A DNA stretch of 64,000 bases from Microtetraspora niveoalba (GTDB lineage Bacteria; Actinomycetota; Actinomycetes; Streptosporangiales; Streptosporangiaceae), in NCBI RefSeq assembly GCF_001570405.1, contig NZ_BBYM01000027.1, positions 62,001 to 126,000 of the forward strand, written 5' to 3'. The translations under genes were made by a program, and so were the position numbers. Below are positions 1-8,528 of this stretch, in pieces; position 1 is the stretch's first letter, and each line of letters begins with the position of its first letter. Under the pieces are notes generated by a model that did no database searches, was not told the origin of the DNA, and saw only the letters and a program-made list of their open reading frames with translations.

Positions 1-2
1 AC

Positions 3-698
3 AACGCGAACGTCCCGACCGACGAGGGCTACGCCGACCAGCTCTACGCCAAGCTCAGCGCGGACGAGCCGACGCTGCGCCTGGTGAAACTCGGCTGCAT
101 GGGCGAGACCACCAAGTCCTTCGTCCAGGGCGGCGTCTGCTCGTACGACGGAGCGAAGTCGCAGCTCGCCGCGGCGAAGAGGTTCCTGCGCGAGAACGGC
201 GCCAAGGTCAGGTACGTGACCGTCAGCATCGGCGCGCAGGACGTCTACGGGTGCATCACGCCCGACGGCGGAGCCGACACCGGGTGCATGCTCAAGGGCA
301 CCGCGTCGGCCGCCCTCTACATGCCGCAGGTGACCGGCGGCCTGAAGCTCGCCGCGCACCGCTCGGCCCGCCTCATCGGCATGGACTGGTACAACCCGGG
401 CGTGGCCGCCTGGCTGCTCGGCGACGACGGCAAGAGCCAGGCCAAGCAGTCGGTGCTGCTCAACGACACCCTCAACAGCACCATGAAGGTCAACTACGGC
501 GCCTGGGGCTTCAAGGTCGCCAAGGTCAACGCCGACTGGCAGGCCAAGAACTGGACCGAGGACACGCCGTTCGGCTGGCCGCGCAACGTGTGGGAGCTGG
601 TCGCGCGGAGCTGGATCGCGAACGTGCCCGGCGACTGGCTGCCGAAGGGCCACGGGTACGGCAACATCGCCGACACGTTCTACGCCGTCGCCCGCTGA
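3..698 (+). CDS. SGNH/GDSL-type hydrolase, 3' part (5' end outside window)
   Basis: This is the C-terminal 231 residues of a protein whose start lies before the window; the open frame is entered at base 3 and ends at TGA 696-698. The opening stretch (NANVPTDEGYADQLYAKL, then LGCMGETT) resembles the second block of actinobacterial SGNH-fold esterases and lipases, which are usually secreted. The block-III Asn (family GxND) is Gln here (IGAQDV), and the end of the protein has GHGYGNIADTF where relatives carry the block with the catalytic His. The nucleophile Ser would be upstream and cannot be checked. Cysteines are frequent, as in exported proteins. The next gene converges on it from the minus strand. 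The fold is fairly sure; activity is uncertain because of the block-III change. Confidence 0.7.
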   Translation, partial: NANVPTDEGYADQLYAKLSADEPTLRLVKLGCMGETTKSFVQGGVCSYDGAKSQLAAAKRFLRENGAKVRYVTVSIGAQDVYGCITPDGGADTGCMLKGTASAALYMPQVTGGLKLAAHRSARLIGMDWYNPGVAAWLLGDDGKSQAKQSVLLNDTLNSTMKVNYGAWGFKVAKVNADWQAKNWTEDTPFGWPRNVWELVARSWIANVPGDWLPKGHGYGNIADTFYAVAR

Positions 699-738
699 CC
701 GGGCGCGCCGGGCTCAGGGGCCGCGATCAGGGGCGCGA

Positions 739-2655
739 TCAGGGGGTGGTGCCGGGGACCGGGGTTCCGAGCACCACCCCGGTCACGCACAACTTCACCG
801 ACCGGTCCGCCAGGGTGAGCGTCATCGCCTCGCCGACCCCCTTGACGGGGAAGTACGCCCCCGCCGGCCCCGCGCCCAGTGACAACTCCGCCCGCGCCTC
901 CCCGAGCCGGACCGTCGCCGAGGTGGGCCGGTCGGCCTCGTAGGTGAACCCGCCCACCGCGTAGTCCCCGTTCGACCGGACCGGGAGCGTGACCGTGCCC
1001 GCCGACCGCGGGAAGCAGCGCGCTCCCCGTTCCGGCACCGCGTACCCGCCGAGGATCCGCGGCGGCACCAGGCCGCGGCCGTCCTCGGCGAGGACCAGCG
1101 GCGAGGCGGCGGGCCGCGGGTGCCGCATCCGGTCGCGCAGCGGCTCGGGGGCGAGCGGGCTGAGCACGTGCGAGCTGAGGTTGCCCTCGCCGAAGCCGTA
1201 GATCAGCACGTCGGCGGGCAGCGGCTGCGGGTAGACGTCGGCCGTCGCGGGGGTCTTCGCCAGCGTCGCGCCGGCCGCCTCGACGTAGCCGCGCGCCCGC
1301 GCCCGCTGCGCCGCGAACTGCGCCGCGTACGCGTCCCCCGAGGCGTACGACGCGACGAGGAACACGCACACCAGCACGGCCGAGACCGCCGGCACGGCGA
1401 GGCCGCGCGGCGGCAGCGCCCGGTACGGCCGCGGCTCCTCCGGCAGCGGCAGCGTCGTCAGCCCGGCGCAGAGGGCGAGCACGACGGCGGCGTCGGCGAC
1501 GTAGCGCGGTTCGAGGGCCTGCGCCTCGAACACGCCGCGCCCGAGCAGCACCGGGACGAGGTCGGCGAGCACCAGGTAGGCGAGCAGGATCGCCCACGCC
1601 CGGGCCGCCCGCGCCCGCAGCGCCAGGGTCGCCGCCGCGTACAGCGCGAGCACCGCCCACGCGAGCGCGATGACCGGCCAGGACGGCGCGACGAGCCCGC
1701 CGAACCAGGTGCCGGGACCACCGACCGCCGCCGTGGGGAACGTCTCACCCAGCAGCCTCCCGGCGAACAGCGCGGTGTCGCCGGCCGGGGGCAGCCGCAC
1801 CGGCTGGTCGCCGGTGTCGGCCCGGGAGAGGTACACCACGGCCGCGGGCGCGAGGACCGCGGCGAGCGCGCCCCAGATGGGCAGGTTCCCGCGCAGCGCG
1901 GCCCACCACCCCCGCCACCACGGACCGGCGGTGAAGTACGCGGCGGTGAGCAGGAACAGCAGCAGCGGGATGCCGACCGCCGCCTTGAGGAAGAACGAGG
2001 CCAGCCCGAGCAGGAACCACCCGGCGACCGCGACGACGTGCCGGATCCGCCGCGTCCGCACGTAGTGGACCTGCGAGGTGAGGGCCAGGCAGATCGCGAG
2101 CTGCAACGGCACCAGCTCCAGCCCGGCGGCCCACCACAGCAGCCCGGGGAGCGTCAGCGGCGTGAAGAGGTACAGCGCGAGCGGCACCAGGATCAGCGGG
2201 CGCGCCCCGAACAGCACCCGCAGCAGCCGGTACACCGCGAGCGAGGCCGCGGCCTGGAGCGCCAGCAGCGCGCCGCTCGCCAGCTCCCAGCCGTACGCGT
2301 CGAGGTGGGTGACGACCCAGGCGAGCGCGAACCCGGCGGGCAGGAGCTTGGGGCCCCACGGCGCGGTGAGGTAGTCCCACCCGAAGCCGCGCTCGGCCGC
2401 CCTGGCGACGAAGGCGAAGTCGTCGCCCCAGAAGTAGCCGCGGGTGAACAGCGACCACTTCCAGAGCAGTTGCGCCGCGACGAGCACGAGCGCGGCGGAC
2501 GGCAGCGCCCATCGGCGCAGGAACGGCACGCTCAGCCAACGCGGCAGCTCGATCTCGAAGCTCCTCGCCCCCGCCCTGCCGGGGTCGGCGGGGGCGCCGG
2601 AACCTGCCGGAAGGTCCGCGTCCCCAGGGGTTGTCGCTCCAGCTCTCGGTTGCAC
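739..2655 (-). CDS. Polytopic membrane protein A, candidate GT-C glycosyltransferase
   Basis: About 638 residues with many hydrophobic segments and a soluble C-terminal domain of about 200 residues. I start it at GTG 2655 because AGAGGAG lies 8 nt upstream; GTG 2718 and ATG 2706 are also in frame but lack a good ribosome site. After the first membrane segment comes GYFWGDDFAF (Asp78-Asp79), then WDYLT and LPAGFALAWV. Acidic pairs at this place, in the first external loop, are the hallmark of GT-C enzymes that use polyprenyl-phosphate sugars. It is a clear paralogue of the genes at 16429-18324 and 20171-22057, sharing this motif, an evenly spaced membrane core, and two Cys and a G-x-VP ending in the C-terminal domain. 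Glycosyltransferase function and any arabinose specificity are inference. It may be transcribed from 2656-2827, where a half-operator is seen. Confidence 0.65.
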   Translation of the reverse strand: MQPRAGATTPGDADLPAGSGAPADPGRAGARSFEIELPRWLSVPFLRRWALPSAALVLVAAQLLWKWSLFTRGYFWGDDFAFVARAAERGFGWDYLTAPWGPKLLPAGFALAWVVTHLDAYGWELASGALLALQAAASLAVYRLLRVLFGARPLILVPLALYLFTPLTLPGLLWWAAGLELVPLQLAICLALTSQVHYVRTRRIRHVVAVAGWFLLGLASFFLKAAVGIPLLLFLLTAAYFTAGPWWRGWWAALRGNLPIWGALAAVLAPAAVVYLSRADTGDQPVRLPPAGDTALFAGRLLGETFPTAAVGGPGTWFGGLVAPSWPVIALAWAVLALYAAATLALRARAARAWAILLAYLVLADLVPVLLGRGVFEAQALEPRYVADAAVVLALCAGLTTLPLPEEPRPYRALPPRGLAVPAVSAVLVCVFLVASYASGDAYAAQFAAQRARARGYVEAAGATLAKTPATADVYPQPLPADVLIYGFGEGNLSSHVLSPLAPEPLRDRMRHPRPAASPLVLAEDGRGLVPPRILGGYAVPERGARCFPRSAGTVTLPVRSNGDYAVGGFTYEADRPTSATVRLGEARAELSLGAGPAGAYFPVKGVGEAMTLTLADRSVKLCVTGVVLGTPVPGTTP

Positions 2656-2715
2656 CGGCTCCGCTCCTCTGTGAGGTCGGCATCCCCCCGCGACGGCCGA
2701 AATCATGCCGGGAGT

Positions 2716-2725
2716 CACGTTCTAC
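2716..2725. promoter_or_regulatory. Half copy of the AACnnGTTCTA palindrome
   Basis: The bases CACGTTCTA match the right half of the palindromes described at 3972, 4054, 8529 and 18385, about 60 bp before the chosen start of membrane gene A. The left half is degenerate. It is listed only because full copies precede neighbouring genes. Confidence 0.3.
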
Positions 2726-2827
2726 CGCAGATCACCTCAAGGGGATGAGCACGCGGCGATAACGTTTGATCGCGGAGCCGATGTATCCGTTCTCTCGTGA
2801 TTCATGTCGTGATGCGCCGGTCCGGGA

Positions 2828-3940
2828 TCAGTCCCCGGTGATGCGGCCGAGGCGCTCCATCGCCTCGACGTAGCCCTCGACCAGGTCGAACACGACCTGG
2901 CTGGCCGGCTTCACCTGGTTCATGGTGCCGATGATCTGGCCCGCCGGGAACGTGGCCAGCTCGCCCGCGTCCGACCGGCCGATCCGGCGCAGCGCGTCGG
3001 AGACCAGCATGAACTGGAGCGGCATCGGCAGGGTGCCGGGCGACTCCTCCGACTCCCAGGCGTCGGTCCACTCGTTCTTGAGCAGCCGGGCGGGCTTGCC
3101 GGTCCAGCTCCGCGACCGCACGGTGTCGCGCGAGGTGGCGGTCAGGATCCGGCGCCGGGCCAGCTCGGGCGTGTCGGCCTCCTCGACCGTGAGCCAGATG
3201 GAGCCGGTCCACACCCCCTCCGCGCCGAGCGCCATGCCCGCCGCCATCTGGCGGCCGTCGCCGATGCCGCCCGCGGCCAGGACCGGCACGTCCACCGCGT
3301 CCACGACCTGGGGGATGAGCACCATCGTGGAGATCTCTCCGGTGTGGCCGCCCGCCTCGGTGCCCTGGGCGACGACGACGTCCACGCCGACCTCGACCTG
3401 CTTGACGGCGTGGCGCGGCGTGGAGGCGAGCGCGGCAACCTTGACCCCGCGCGCGTGCGCCTGCTCCACGACGTCGGCCGGGGGCGGGCCGAGCGCGTTG
3501 GCGAGCAGCGCGATCGGGTGCCGCAGCGCCACCTCGACCTGCGGCCGGGCCGTCGCGTCGGTCCAGCCGAGCAGCACCTTGCCCGGGTCGTCCCCGGTGA
3601 GCGGCGGCACGTCGTGACCGGCCAGCAGGTCCTCGACGAACTTCCGGTGGCCGTCCGGGATCATGCCCTGCAGCCGGGCGACCAGGTCGGCGGGCGAGTC
3701 GACGCCGAGGTCGGCCCCCTCGTAGGAGGCGGGCATGACCACGTCCACGCCGTACGGCCGGCCGCCGACGTGCTCGTCGATCCACTTGAGCTCCAGTTCG
3801 AGCTCTTCGGGGGTGAAGTAGAGGGCGCCGAGCACTCCCATGCCGCCGGCGCGGCTGACCGCGGCGACGACATCCCGGCAATGACTGAACGCGAAGATCG
3901 GGAACTCGATCCCGAACATGTCGGTGACACGTGTCCGCAT
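2828..3940 (-). CDS. Nitronate monooxygenase (2-nitropropane dioxygenase family)
   Basis: 370 residues, a FMN-dependent TIM-barrel enzyme. The start MRTRVTDMFGIEFPIFAFSH is typical of the family, and residues about 185-200 read VAQGTEAGGHTGE, the glycine-rich FMN phosphate-binding loop with the conserved His. Family members oxidise nitronates such as propionate-3-nitronate, but relatives in actinomycetes also reduce CoA-thioester intermediates of steroid ring degradation (IpdC), so the substrate is open. The ATG at 3940 is chosen over an in-frame codon 12 residues upstream because the family N-terminus begins there. Two AACnnGTT palindromes lie 32 and 114 bp upstream, so a TetR-type repressor probably controls it. 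It stands on the same strand as, and 172 bp before, membrane gene A. Confidence 0.85.
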   Translation of the reverse strand: MRTRVTDMFGIEFPIFAFSHCRDVVAAVSRAGGMGVLGALYFTPEELELELKWIDEHVGGRPYGVDVVMPASYEGADLGVDSPADLVARLQGMIPDGHRKFVEDLLAGHDVPPLTGDDPGKVLLGWTDATARPQVEVALRHPIALLANALGPPPADVVEQAHARGVKVAALASTPRHAVKQVEVGVDVVVAQGTEAGGHTGEISTMVLIPQVVDAVDVPVLAAGGIGDGRQMAAGMALGAEGVWTGSIWLTVEEADTPELARRRILTATSRDTVRSRSWTGKPARLLKNEWTDAWESEESPGTLPMPLQFMLVSDALRRIGRSDAGELATFPAGQIIGTMNQVKPASQVVFDLVEGYVEAMERLGRITGD

Positions 3941-3971
3941 GGCCTCGACTGTATGTCCGGCTCCTCCGCAC

Positions 3972-3985
3972 TGCAACGTGTTCTA
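3972..3985. promoter_or_regulatory. KstR-like operator, site 1
   Basis: TGCAACGTGTTCTA matches the pattern TnnAACnnGTTnnA at every fixed position. It is 32 bp upstream of the nitronate monooxygenase start; on that gene's strand a TTGTCA, which could be a -35 element, lies directly beside it. Binding by a KstR-type TetR regulator is inferred from the pattern only. Confidence 0.5.
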
Positions 3986-4053
3986 GTGACAACCTTTCCG
4001 GCGTTTTCCGGAACGCCTTCCTACTGATCGGTAACCAGGGGCGGACATATCGA

Positions 4054-4067
4054 TAGAACGCGTTCTA
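4054..4067. promoter_or_regulatory. KstR-like operator, site 2 (perfect palindrome)
   Basis: TAGAACGCGTTCTA is a perfect 14-bp palindrome and matches TnnAACnnGTTnnA. It lies about 114 bp before the nitronate monooxygenase start. The 106 bp to its right contain no recognisable gene. Confidence 0.55.
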
Positions 4068-4105
4068 ATGATCATTTCGTGATATGGCCCCGGGTCTCCT
4101 CGCCC

Positions 4106-4266
4106 GCCCACGCGGATCAGCGCGGGCCGGTCGGCCCGGATCGATCAGCGCTGGCGGGTCGGCGTGAGCCCGTCAGCGCGGCATCCGCCGCCCGTGCGGC
4201 CCGAGGACCAGGCACGGCGGGCGCCGCCTCCCTCCGCCCACGCGGATCAGCGCGGCATCCGCCGCC
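4106..4266. repeat. Imperfect duplication around the 3' end of dprE2
   Basis: Two pairs of 20-bp direct repeats lie here. GCCCACGCGGATCAGCGCGG occurs at 4106 and 4236. TCAGCGCGGCATCCGCCGCC occurs at 4173 and 4247; the second copy is the last five codons and stop of dprE2, and the first is an extra copy downstream. The stretch 4068-4246 otherwise shows no gene. It looks like a small local duplication of the gene end. Confidence 0.6.
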
Positions 4267-5005
4267 AGACGGCCCGGGGCAGCAGCCGCATGACGGCGAA
4301 GGCCGGGCCCAGCCGCGCCGGGACCCACACCACCCGCGCCCGCGACCGGAGCGCCGCGACCACGGCGTCGGCGACCTCGTCCACCCCCACCGACATGGGG
4401 GCGGGCGTCATCCCCTCGGTCATCCGCCCGATGACGAACCCCGGCCGGACGACCAGCACCCGCGCGCCCGAGCCGTGCAGGGCGTCCCCCAGCCCCTGCG
4501 CGAAGCCGTCCAGGCCCGCCTTGGCCGAGCCGTACACGAAGTTGGCCCGGCGGACCCGCACCCCCGCCACCGACGACAGGACCACCAGCGTGCCGTGGCC
4601 CTGCTCGCGCAGCCGGCGCGCCGCGGCGAGCCCGGCCGAGACGTGGCCGCCGAAGTTGACCGCGACGTCCCGGGCCGCCGCCTCCGGGTCGCCGTCGTAG
4701 ACCGCCTGGCTGCCGAGCACGCCGAAGGCCGGGATCACGACGTCGAGATCCCCCAGCCGGTCCACGGCCGTGTCGATCAGGGCCTGGTGCGTCTCGGGCC
4801 GGGAGGCGTCGAAGTCGGCCACGTGGACCTCGGCGCCCAGCTTCCGCAGCCGCGCCAGCTCCTCCTCCGGGACCGTGCCGCCGCGCGCCGCCAGCATCAC
4901 CCGGCTCGCGCCGTCGCGGACCAGCCGGGTGACGATCGCCAGGCCGATCTCGCTCCGGCCGCCCAGCAGCAGCACCGTGTCCACCGATCCCAGCGCGTTC
5001 CTCAC
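4247..5005 (-). CDS. dprE2: Decaprenylphospho-erythro-pentofuranosid-2-ulose 2-reductase (DprE2-like SDR)
   Basis: 252 residues, a classical short-chain dehydrogenase. Seen: nucleotide-binding glycine segment LLLGGRSEIG (13-21), Ser-Ser at 144-145, and the catalytic pair in YGSAK (Tyr158, Lys162). The RSEIG form of the glycine motif is that of DprE2. In mycobacteria DprE2 uses NADH to reduce the 2-keto intermediate made by DprE1, giving decaprenyl-phospho-arabinose on the cytoplasmic or periplasmic face of the membrane. GTG 5005 is taken as start because AGGAGG lies 7 nt upstream (5013-5018); a GTG at 5011 is too close to it. It lies 161 bp downstream of dprE1 on the same strand. The assignment is strengthened by the dprE1 and phosphoribosyltransferase neighbours. 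Confidence 0.88.
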   Translation of the reverse strand: MRNALGSVDTVLLLGGRSEIGLAIVTRLVRDGASRVMLAARGGTVPEEELARLRKLGAEVHVADFDASRPETHQALIDTAVDRLGDLDVVIPAFGVLGSQAVYDGDPEAAARDVAVNFGGHVSAGLAAARRLREQGHGTLVVLSSVAGVRVRRANFVYGSAKAGLDGFAQGLGDALHGSGARVLVVRPGFVIGRMTEGMTPAPMSVGVDEVADAVVAALRSRARVVWVPARLGPAFAVMRLLPRAVWRRMPR

Positions 5006-5166
5006 GCCCACCCCTCCTCGTACGGCCGGCCTGCCCGGCCACCGGTTCACCGATTTCTCCGGAAATTTCCGTCTATGAGATATCTCCGGGGGACGCCGGG
5101 CGCATCAGGGCCCGGAGGGACGCGGCCTCCGGGAGCGGCGACCCGGCCGAGCCCGGACGGCCGACG

Positions 5167-6585
5167 TCAAAGACGCAGTCTCCTGGCCAGGTCGGACCGG
5201 AACAGGCCGTCCGGGTCGGCGGCGTCCCTGATGGCGCGCCACTCCTCCAGCCTGGGGTACCCGGCGGCCACCACCGAGGCCGACGTACGGGAGTCCTTGG
5301 CCAGGTAGAGCCGCCCGCCCGCCGCCACGACCCACTCGTCGAACACCCGCAGCAGCCCGGCCAGCCCGGGCACGCCCGCCGGGATGTCCAGCGCCAGCGT
5401 CCAGCCGGGCATCGGGAACGACAACATCCCGGGGGTGCCCGCGCCGAACCGCTTCAGCACGGTGAGGAACGACACCACCCGCCGGGTGGACAACGCGCCG
5501 ACCACCCGGCGCAGGGTGTCCTCCGCCCCGAACGGCACCACGAACTGGTACTGCACCAGCCCGCGCGAGCCGTACATCCGGTTCCAGCCCGCGACCGCGT
5601 CCAGCGGGTGGAAGAAGGGGGTGATGCCCTGGATCAGCCCCCTGCGCTCCCTGGGCGCCTTGGCGTACCAGACGGCGTTGAAGGCGCCGACGGTTGCCCG
5701 GTTGAGCAGGCCGTCCGGCACCCGGGGCGGCGCGGACAGCCGCTGCCGGGGCGCGAACGCGAGGGGGTCGCCGCGCACGTGGCCGCGTACGTCCTCGCGG
5801 GTCGCGTGGTCGCCGCGGGTCAGCACGCTGCGCCCGGTGCGGCCGCCGCGGGCCATCAGGTCGATCCAGGCCACCGTGTAGCGGTAGCGGTCGTCGGTCG
5901 CGGTCATCACGTCGAGCGTCTCGTCCAAGTCGCGGGTCCGCTCGACGTCCACCCGCATCCGGGACGTCTCGATCGGGACGCACGCGAACGTGGCCTCGAC
6001 GATCACCCCGGTCAGGCCCATGCCGCCCACGGTCGCCCAGAAAAGGTCGTCGGACGGGCCGAGCACCCGGGCGCTCCCGTCGGCCGTCACCAGGGTCAGC
6101 GAGCGTACGTGCGCGCCGAACGACGAGTCGACGTGGTGGTTCTTGCCGTGGACGTCGGCCGCGATGGCCCCGCCGACGGTGACGTACCGGGTGCCCGGGC
6201 TGACCGGCACGAACCAGCCGCGCGGCACCAGGCCGGTCATCAGGTCGTGCAGGCTGGTCCCCGCCGACGCGGTGACCAGGCCCGACTCCGGGTCCAGGGT
6301 CCAGGACGGCCGCAGGGCGGCGCAGTCCAGGACCGTGCCGCCCGCGTTCTGCGCCGCGTCGCCGTAAGACCGGCCGAGCCCCCGGGCGACCAGACCGCGC
6401 GAGCCGTGTCCCACACGCGCCGGGTCCGCGCCGTTCCCTTTTCGCGCCGGGTCCGCGCCGTTCCCTTTTCGCGCCGGGTCCGCGCCGATCTCCTTGACCA
6501 GCGCCGCGACCTCGTCGGCCGAACGCGGGCGCGCGAGCGTGGCGGGGGTCGGGGCGGTGCGTCCCCAACCGGTCAGAAGCGTCAT
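5167..6585 (-). CDS. dprE1: Decaprenylphosphoryl-beta-D-ribose 2'-oxidase (DprE1)
   Basis: 472 residues, a VAO-type FAD enzyme that oxidises the 2'-OH of polyprenyl-phospho-ribose, first half of the epimerisation to the arabinose donor. Seen: TGWGRTAP at the N-terminus, GLGRSYGDAAQN (69-80), VTVGGAIAADVHGKNHH (135-151) for FAD binding, GWNRMYG, and LAKDSRT with the FAD-contacting Lys430. The residue matching the benzothiazinone-target Cys387 of the mycobacterial enzyme is Ala398 (PMPGWTLALD). Residues 34-57 hold a nine-residue unit GADPARKGN repeated two and two-thirds times, absent from mycobacterial DprE1. ATG 6585 overlaps the stop of the phosphoribosyltransferase gene (ATGA), so the two are translationally coupled. 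Length and motifs make the call firm. Confidence 0.93.
   Translation of the reverse strand: MTLLTGWGRTAPTPATLARPRSADEVAALVKEIGADPARKGNGADPARKGNGADPARVGHGSRGLVARGLGRSYGDAAQNAGGTVLDCAALRPSWTLDPESGLVTASAGTSLHDLMTGLVPRGWFVPVSPGTRYVTVGGAIAADVHGKNHHVDSSFGAHVRSLTLVTADGSARVLGPSDDLFWATVGGMGLTGVIVEATFACVPIETSRMRVDVERTRDLDETLDVMTATDDRYRYTVAWIDLMARGGRTGRSVLTRGDHATREDVRGHVRGDPLAFAPRQRLSAPPRVPDGLLNRATVGAFNAVWYAKAPRERRGLIQGITPFFHPLDAVAGWNRMYGSRGLVQYQFVVPFGAEDTLRRVVGALSTRRVVSFLTVLKRFGAGTPGMLSFPMPGWTLALDIPAGVPGLAGLLRVFDEWVVAAGGRLYLAKDSRTSASVVAAGYPRLEEWRAIRDAADPDGLFRSDLARRLRL
6415..6486 (-). repeat. 27-bp in-frame tandem repeat inside dprE1
   Basis: Two full 27-bp units and a third of about 18 bp before divergence encode GADPARKGN twice and then GADPAR. 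The insert sits between the N-terminal helix and the first FAD-binding strand, so the protein gains about 24 residues without a frameshift. Confidence 0.8.
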
Positions 6586-7562
6586 GTCACGTATATCCCG
6601 ATGGCGAGCAGGAGGAGCAGCAGGACGAGGAAGACCTGCAGCGGCCGGTCCCTCAGGGCCAGTTCCTCAGGTTCCTCCCCAATGCCGCGATCCACAAGTA
6701 GCGCGTGTCTCAGGACGACGAGGACGAACGGGACGATGCTCAGCGCGTAGAAGCCGAGCGCCGTCCCCTGGTGCTCCTGCAGCGCCCAGAGGCAGTACGT
6801 GACGATCATCGCGCCCGAGGTCATCGAGCGGACACCGGCCAGATAGGACGTCGTGTACACGCTGAGCGTCGACCGGGTGGCCGCGGGTTTCCCGGCGTTC
6901 CGGCCTTTCGCGGGGTTTGCAACTTTCACGCCCTTGCGCTCCTGCGCGCGCAGCTCGGCCTCCCGCTTGCCCGCGACCAGCAGCAGCGAGCCCAGCGTGA
7001 TCACGACCAGGAACCAGCTCGTGACCGGCACCGCCACCGCCACCGCGCCCGCGTACGCCCTGATCACGTGGCAGCCGGCCACCGCGACGAGATCGACCAC
7101 CGGCTGGTGCTTGAGCCAGACCGTGTAGCAGAACGTCAGCACGAGATAGCCGGCGACGACCGCGCCGAGCCGCCATCCCCCGGCCAGGCCGGTCGCCAGA
7201 CCGGCGGCCAGCAGCACCACTCCGGCGGCCCGGGCCACCGGGACCGGCACGATCCCCGCCGCGATCGGCCGGAACCGCTTGCGCGGGTGGTTGCGGTCGG
7301 CCGCCACGTCGGCGGCGTCGTTGAAGAGGTACGTGGCGCTCGCCGCGAGGCAGAACGCGGCGAACGCGATCAGGGAGCCGCGCAGGCCCGGCCAGGTCGT
7401 CAGCACTCCGGCGGCGGCCGGGGCCGCGAACGTGAGCGCGTTCTTCAGCCACTGGCGGGGCCGGCAGGCCCGCACCAGCCCGATCGCGACGGACCCGCGC
7501 GCGCGAAAGCCCGCCGGCGGCTGAGCCACCGGCGGGCGGACGGGCGCGCGTCCGCGCCCCAT
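6582..7562 (-). CDS. Decaprenyl-phosphate phosphoribosyltransferase (UbiA family)
   Basis: 326 residues, about eight to nine membrane segments. The first aspartate motif NDAADVAADRNHPRKRF (81-97) is the NDxxDxxxDxxHPxKRF form found in Rv3806c-type enzymes, which transfer phosphoribose from PRPP to polyprenyl phosphate, the committed step of the arabinose donor pathway. A basic, Lys-rich cytosolic loop (about 198-222) precedes TTSYLAGVRSM. The start ATG at 7562 touches the stop of the DUF3068 gene (TGATG), and its own stop overlaps the dprE1 start, so DUF3068-ubiA-dprE1 is a tight operon with dprE2 161 bp behind. Product assignment rests on motif plus context. Confidence 0.88.
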   Translation of the reverse strand: MGRGRAPVRPPVAQPPAGFRARGSVAIGLVRACRPRQWLKNALTFAAPAAAGVLTTWPGLRGSLIAFAAFCLAASATYLFNDAADVAADRNHPRKRFRPIAAGIVPVPVARAAGVVLLAAGLATGLAGGWRLGAVVAGYLVLTFCYTVWLKHQPVVDLVAVAGCHVIRAYAGAVAVAVPVTSWFLVVITLGSLLLVAGKREAELRAQERKGVKVANPAKGRNAGKPAATRSTLSVYTTSYLAGVRSMTSGAMIVTYCLWALQEHQGTALGFYALSIVPFVLVVLRHALLVDRGIGEEPEELALRDRPLQVFLVLLLLLLAIGIYVT

Positions 7563-8482
7563 CAGGCGTCGCGGGACGAGGGAACGCGCAGCAGCACGAC
7601 CCCGCCGAGGATCAGGGCGATGCCCAGGATCAGCGAGACCAGGGGGATCGTGGTCGAGACGAGGGTGATCTGGCTCAGGTTGTCCTTGACCGTGCCGACC
7701 AGGTCGGCGACGGACCCGGGCGTCATGACGGCGGTCGCGATGAACGCCGGCTGGCGCTCGACGCCGTCCTTGGTCTTGAGCACCTCGTGGCGCTGCTGCT
7801 CCTGCTTCACCGGGGCTCCGGTCCTCGGCTCCACCCAGAACGTGTTCACGCCGTCGTACACGCGGTCGGTCGCGACGTCGCCGGTCTCGGTCATGCCGAG
7901 CACCGAGGCCGGGACGTTCAGGGTCTCGGTGACCGTCGGGGGCACCTTCTGCACGAACTTGTAGACCGTGAGGCCGTCGATCGTCTCCTCACCCTCGAAC
8001 GTCGCGTCGAAGGCCTTGCGCACCGACGAGTTGAAGACCTTGTACGTCTTCTTCTCCACCCCGAACGGGAACAGGTAGATCTGGCCTTCGAGCTGCACCG
8101 GCTCGGTGTCCACGTTCGCGCCGCAGCAGTTCACGCCGACGCCGTCGTACTTGTTGAACGCGCTGCGGAACTGCGTCATGGAGATGAACGGCCGCGCGTT
8201 GGTGACGTCGTTGGCGACGGTGACCTGGTCCCAGACGACGTGGTCGTCCTTCGCCTCCTTGACGTCGCCGCGCGTGGTGACGGTGATGTCCACCGTCCCG
8301 TTGAGCACCTTCAGATCCGGAACGCTGAAGTACTGGGCGTTCTCCGCCGTGAGCCGGGTGATCCCGTACTGGTCGGCGGGGGCCTGGATCAGTTTGCCCG
8401 CCGCGTAGAACTTGACCAATGGTGCGAGAACGATGAAGAACGCGCCGGCTGCCAACAGAACCACACCAACTAAGCGGCGCAT
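7562..8482 (-). CDS. DUF3068 (PorA-family annotated) membrane protein 1
   Basis: 306 residues: an N-terminal membrane segment (about 3-25), an extracytoplasmic domain of about 240 residues with VNCCGANVD near residue 120, and a C-terminal membrane segment followed by a short basic tail. The adjacent cysteines and the flanking helices are shared with the second copy at 19158-20174. The family is often labelled porin PorA, but this two-helix topology does not look like a porin; its function is unknown to me. It heads the ubiA-dprE1 operon, so a role with polyprenyl-linked arabinose or its polymer is a reasonable guess. The start ATG 8482 has a strong AGGAGGAG site. A near-palindromic operator lies at 8529-8542, in the promoter region shared with the divergent acyltransferase. 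Confidence 0.82.
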   Translation of the reverse strand: MRRLVGVVLLAAGAFFIVLAPLVKFYAAGKLIQAPADQYGITRLTAENAQYFSVPDLKVLNGTVDITVTTRGDVKEAKDDHVVWDQVTVANDVTNARPFISMTQFRSAFNKYDGVGVNCCGANVDTEPVQLEGQIYLFPFGVEKKTYKVFNSSVRKAFDATFEGEETIDGLTVYKFVQKVPPTVTETLNVPASVLGMTETGDVATDRVYDGVNTFWVEPRTGAPVKQEQQRHEVLKTKDGVERQPAFIATAVMTPGSVADLVGTVKDNLSQITLVSTTIPLVSLILGIALILGGVVLLRVPSSRDA

Positions 8483-8528
8483 CGGCTCCTCCTGGGGGGC
8501 GAGGGGGTATCGTCTGCCGTTTTGTTCT

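Noticed and set aside
3972-4067. LexA boxes
   Set aside because: Actinobacterial LexA sites have GAAC-N4-GTTC; here the spacing between AAC and GTT is 2.
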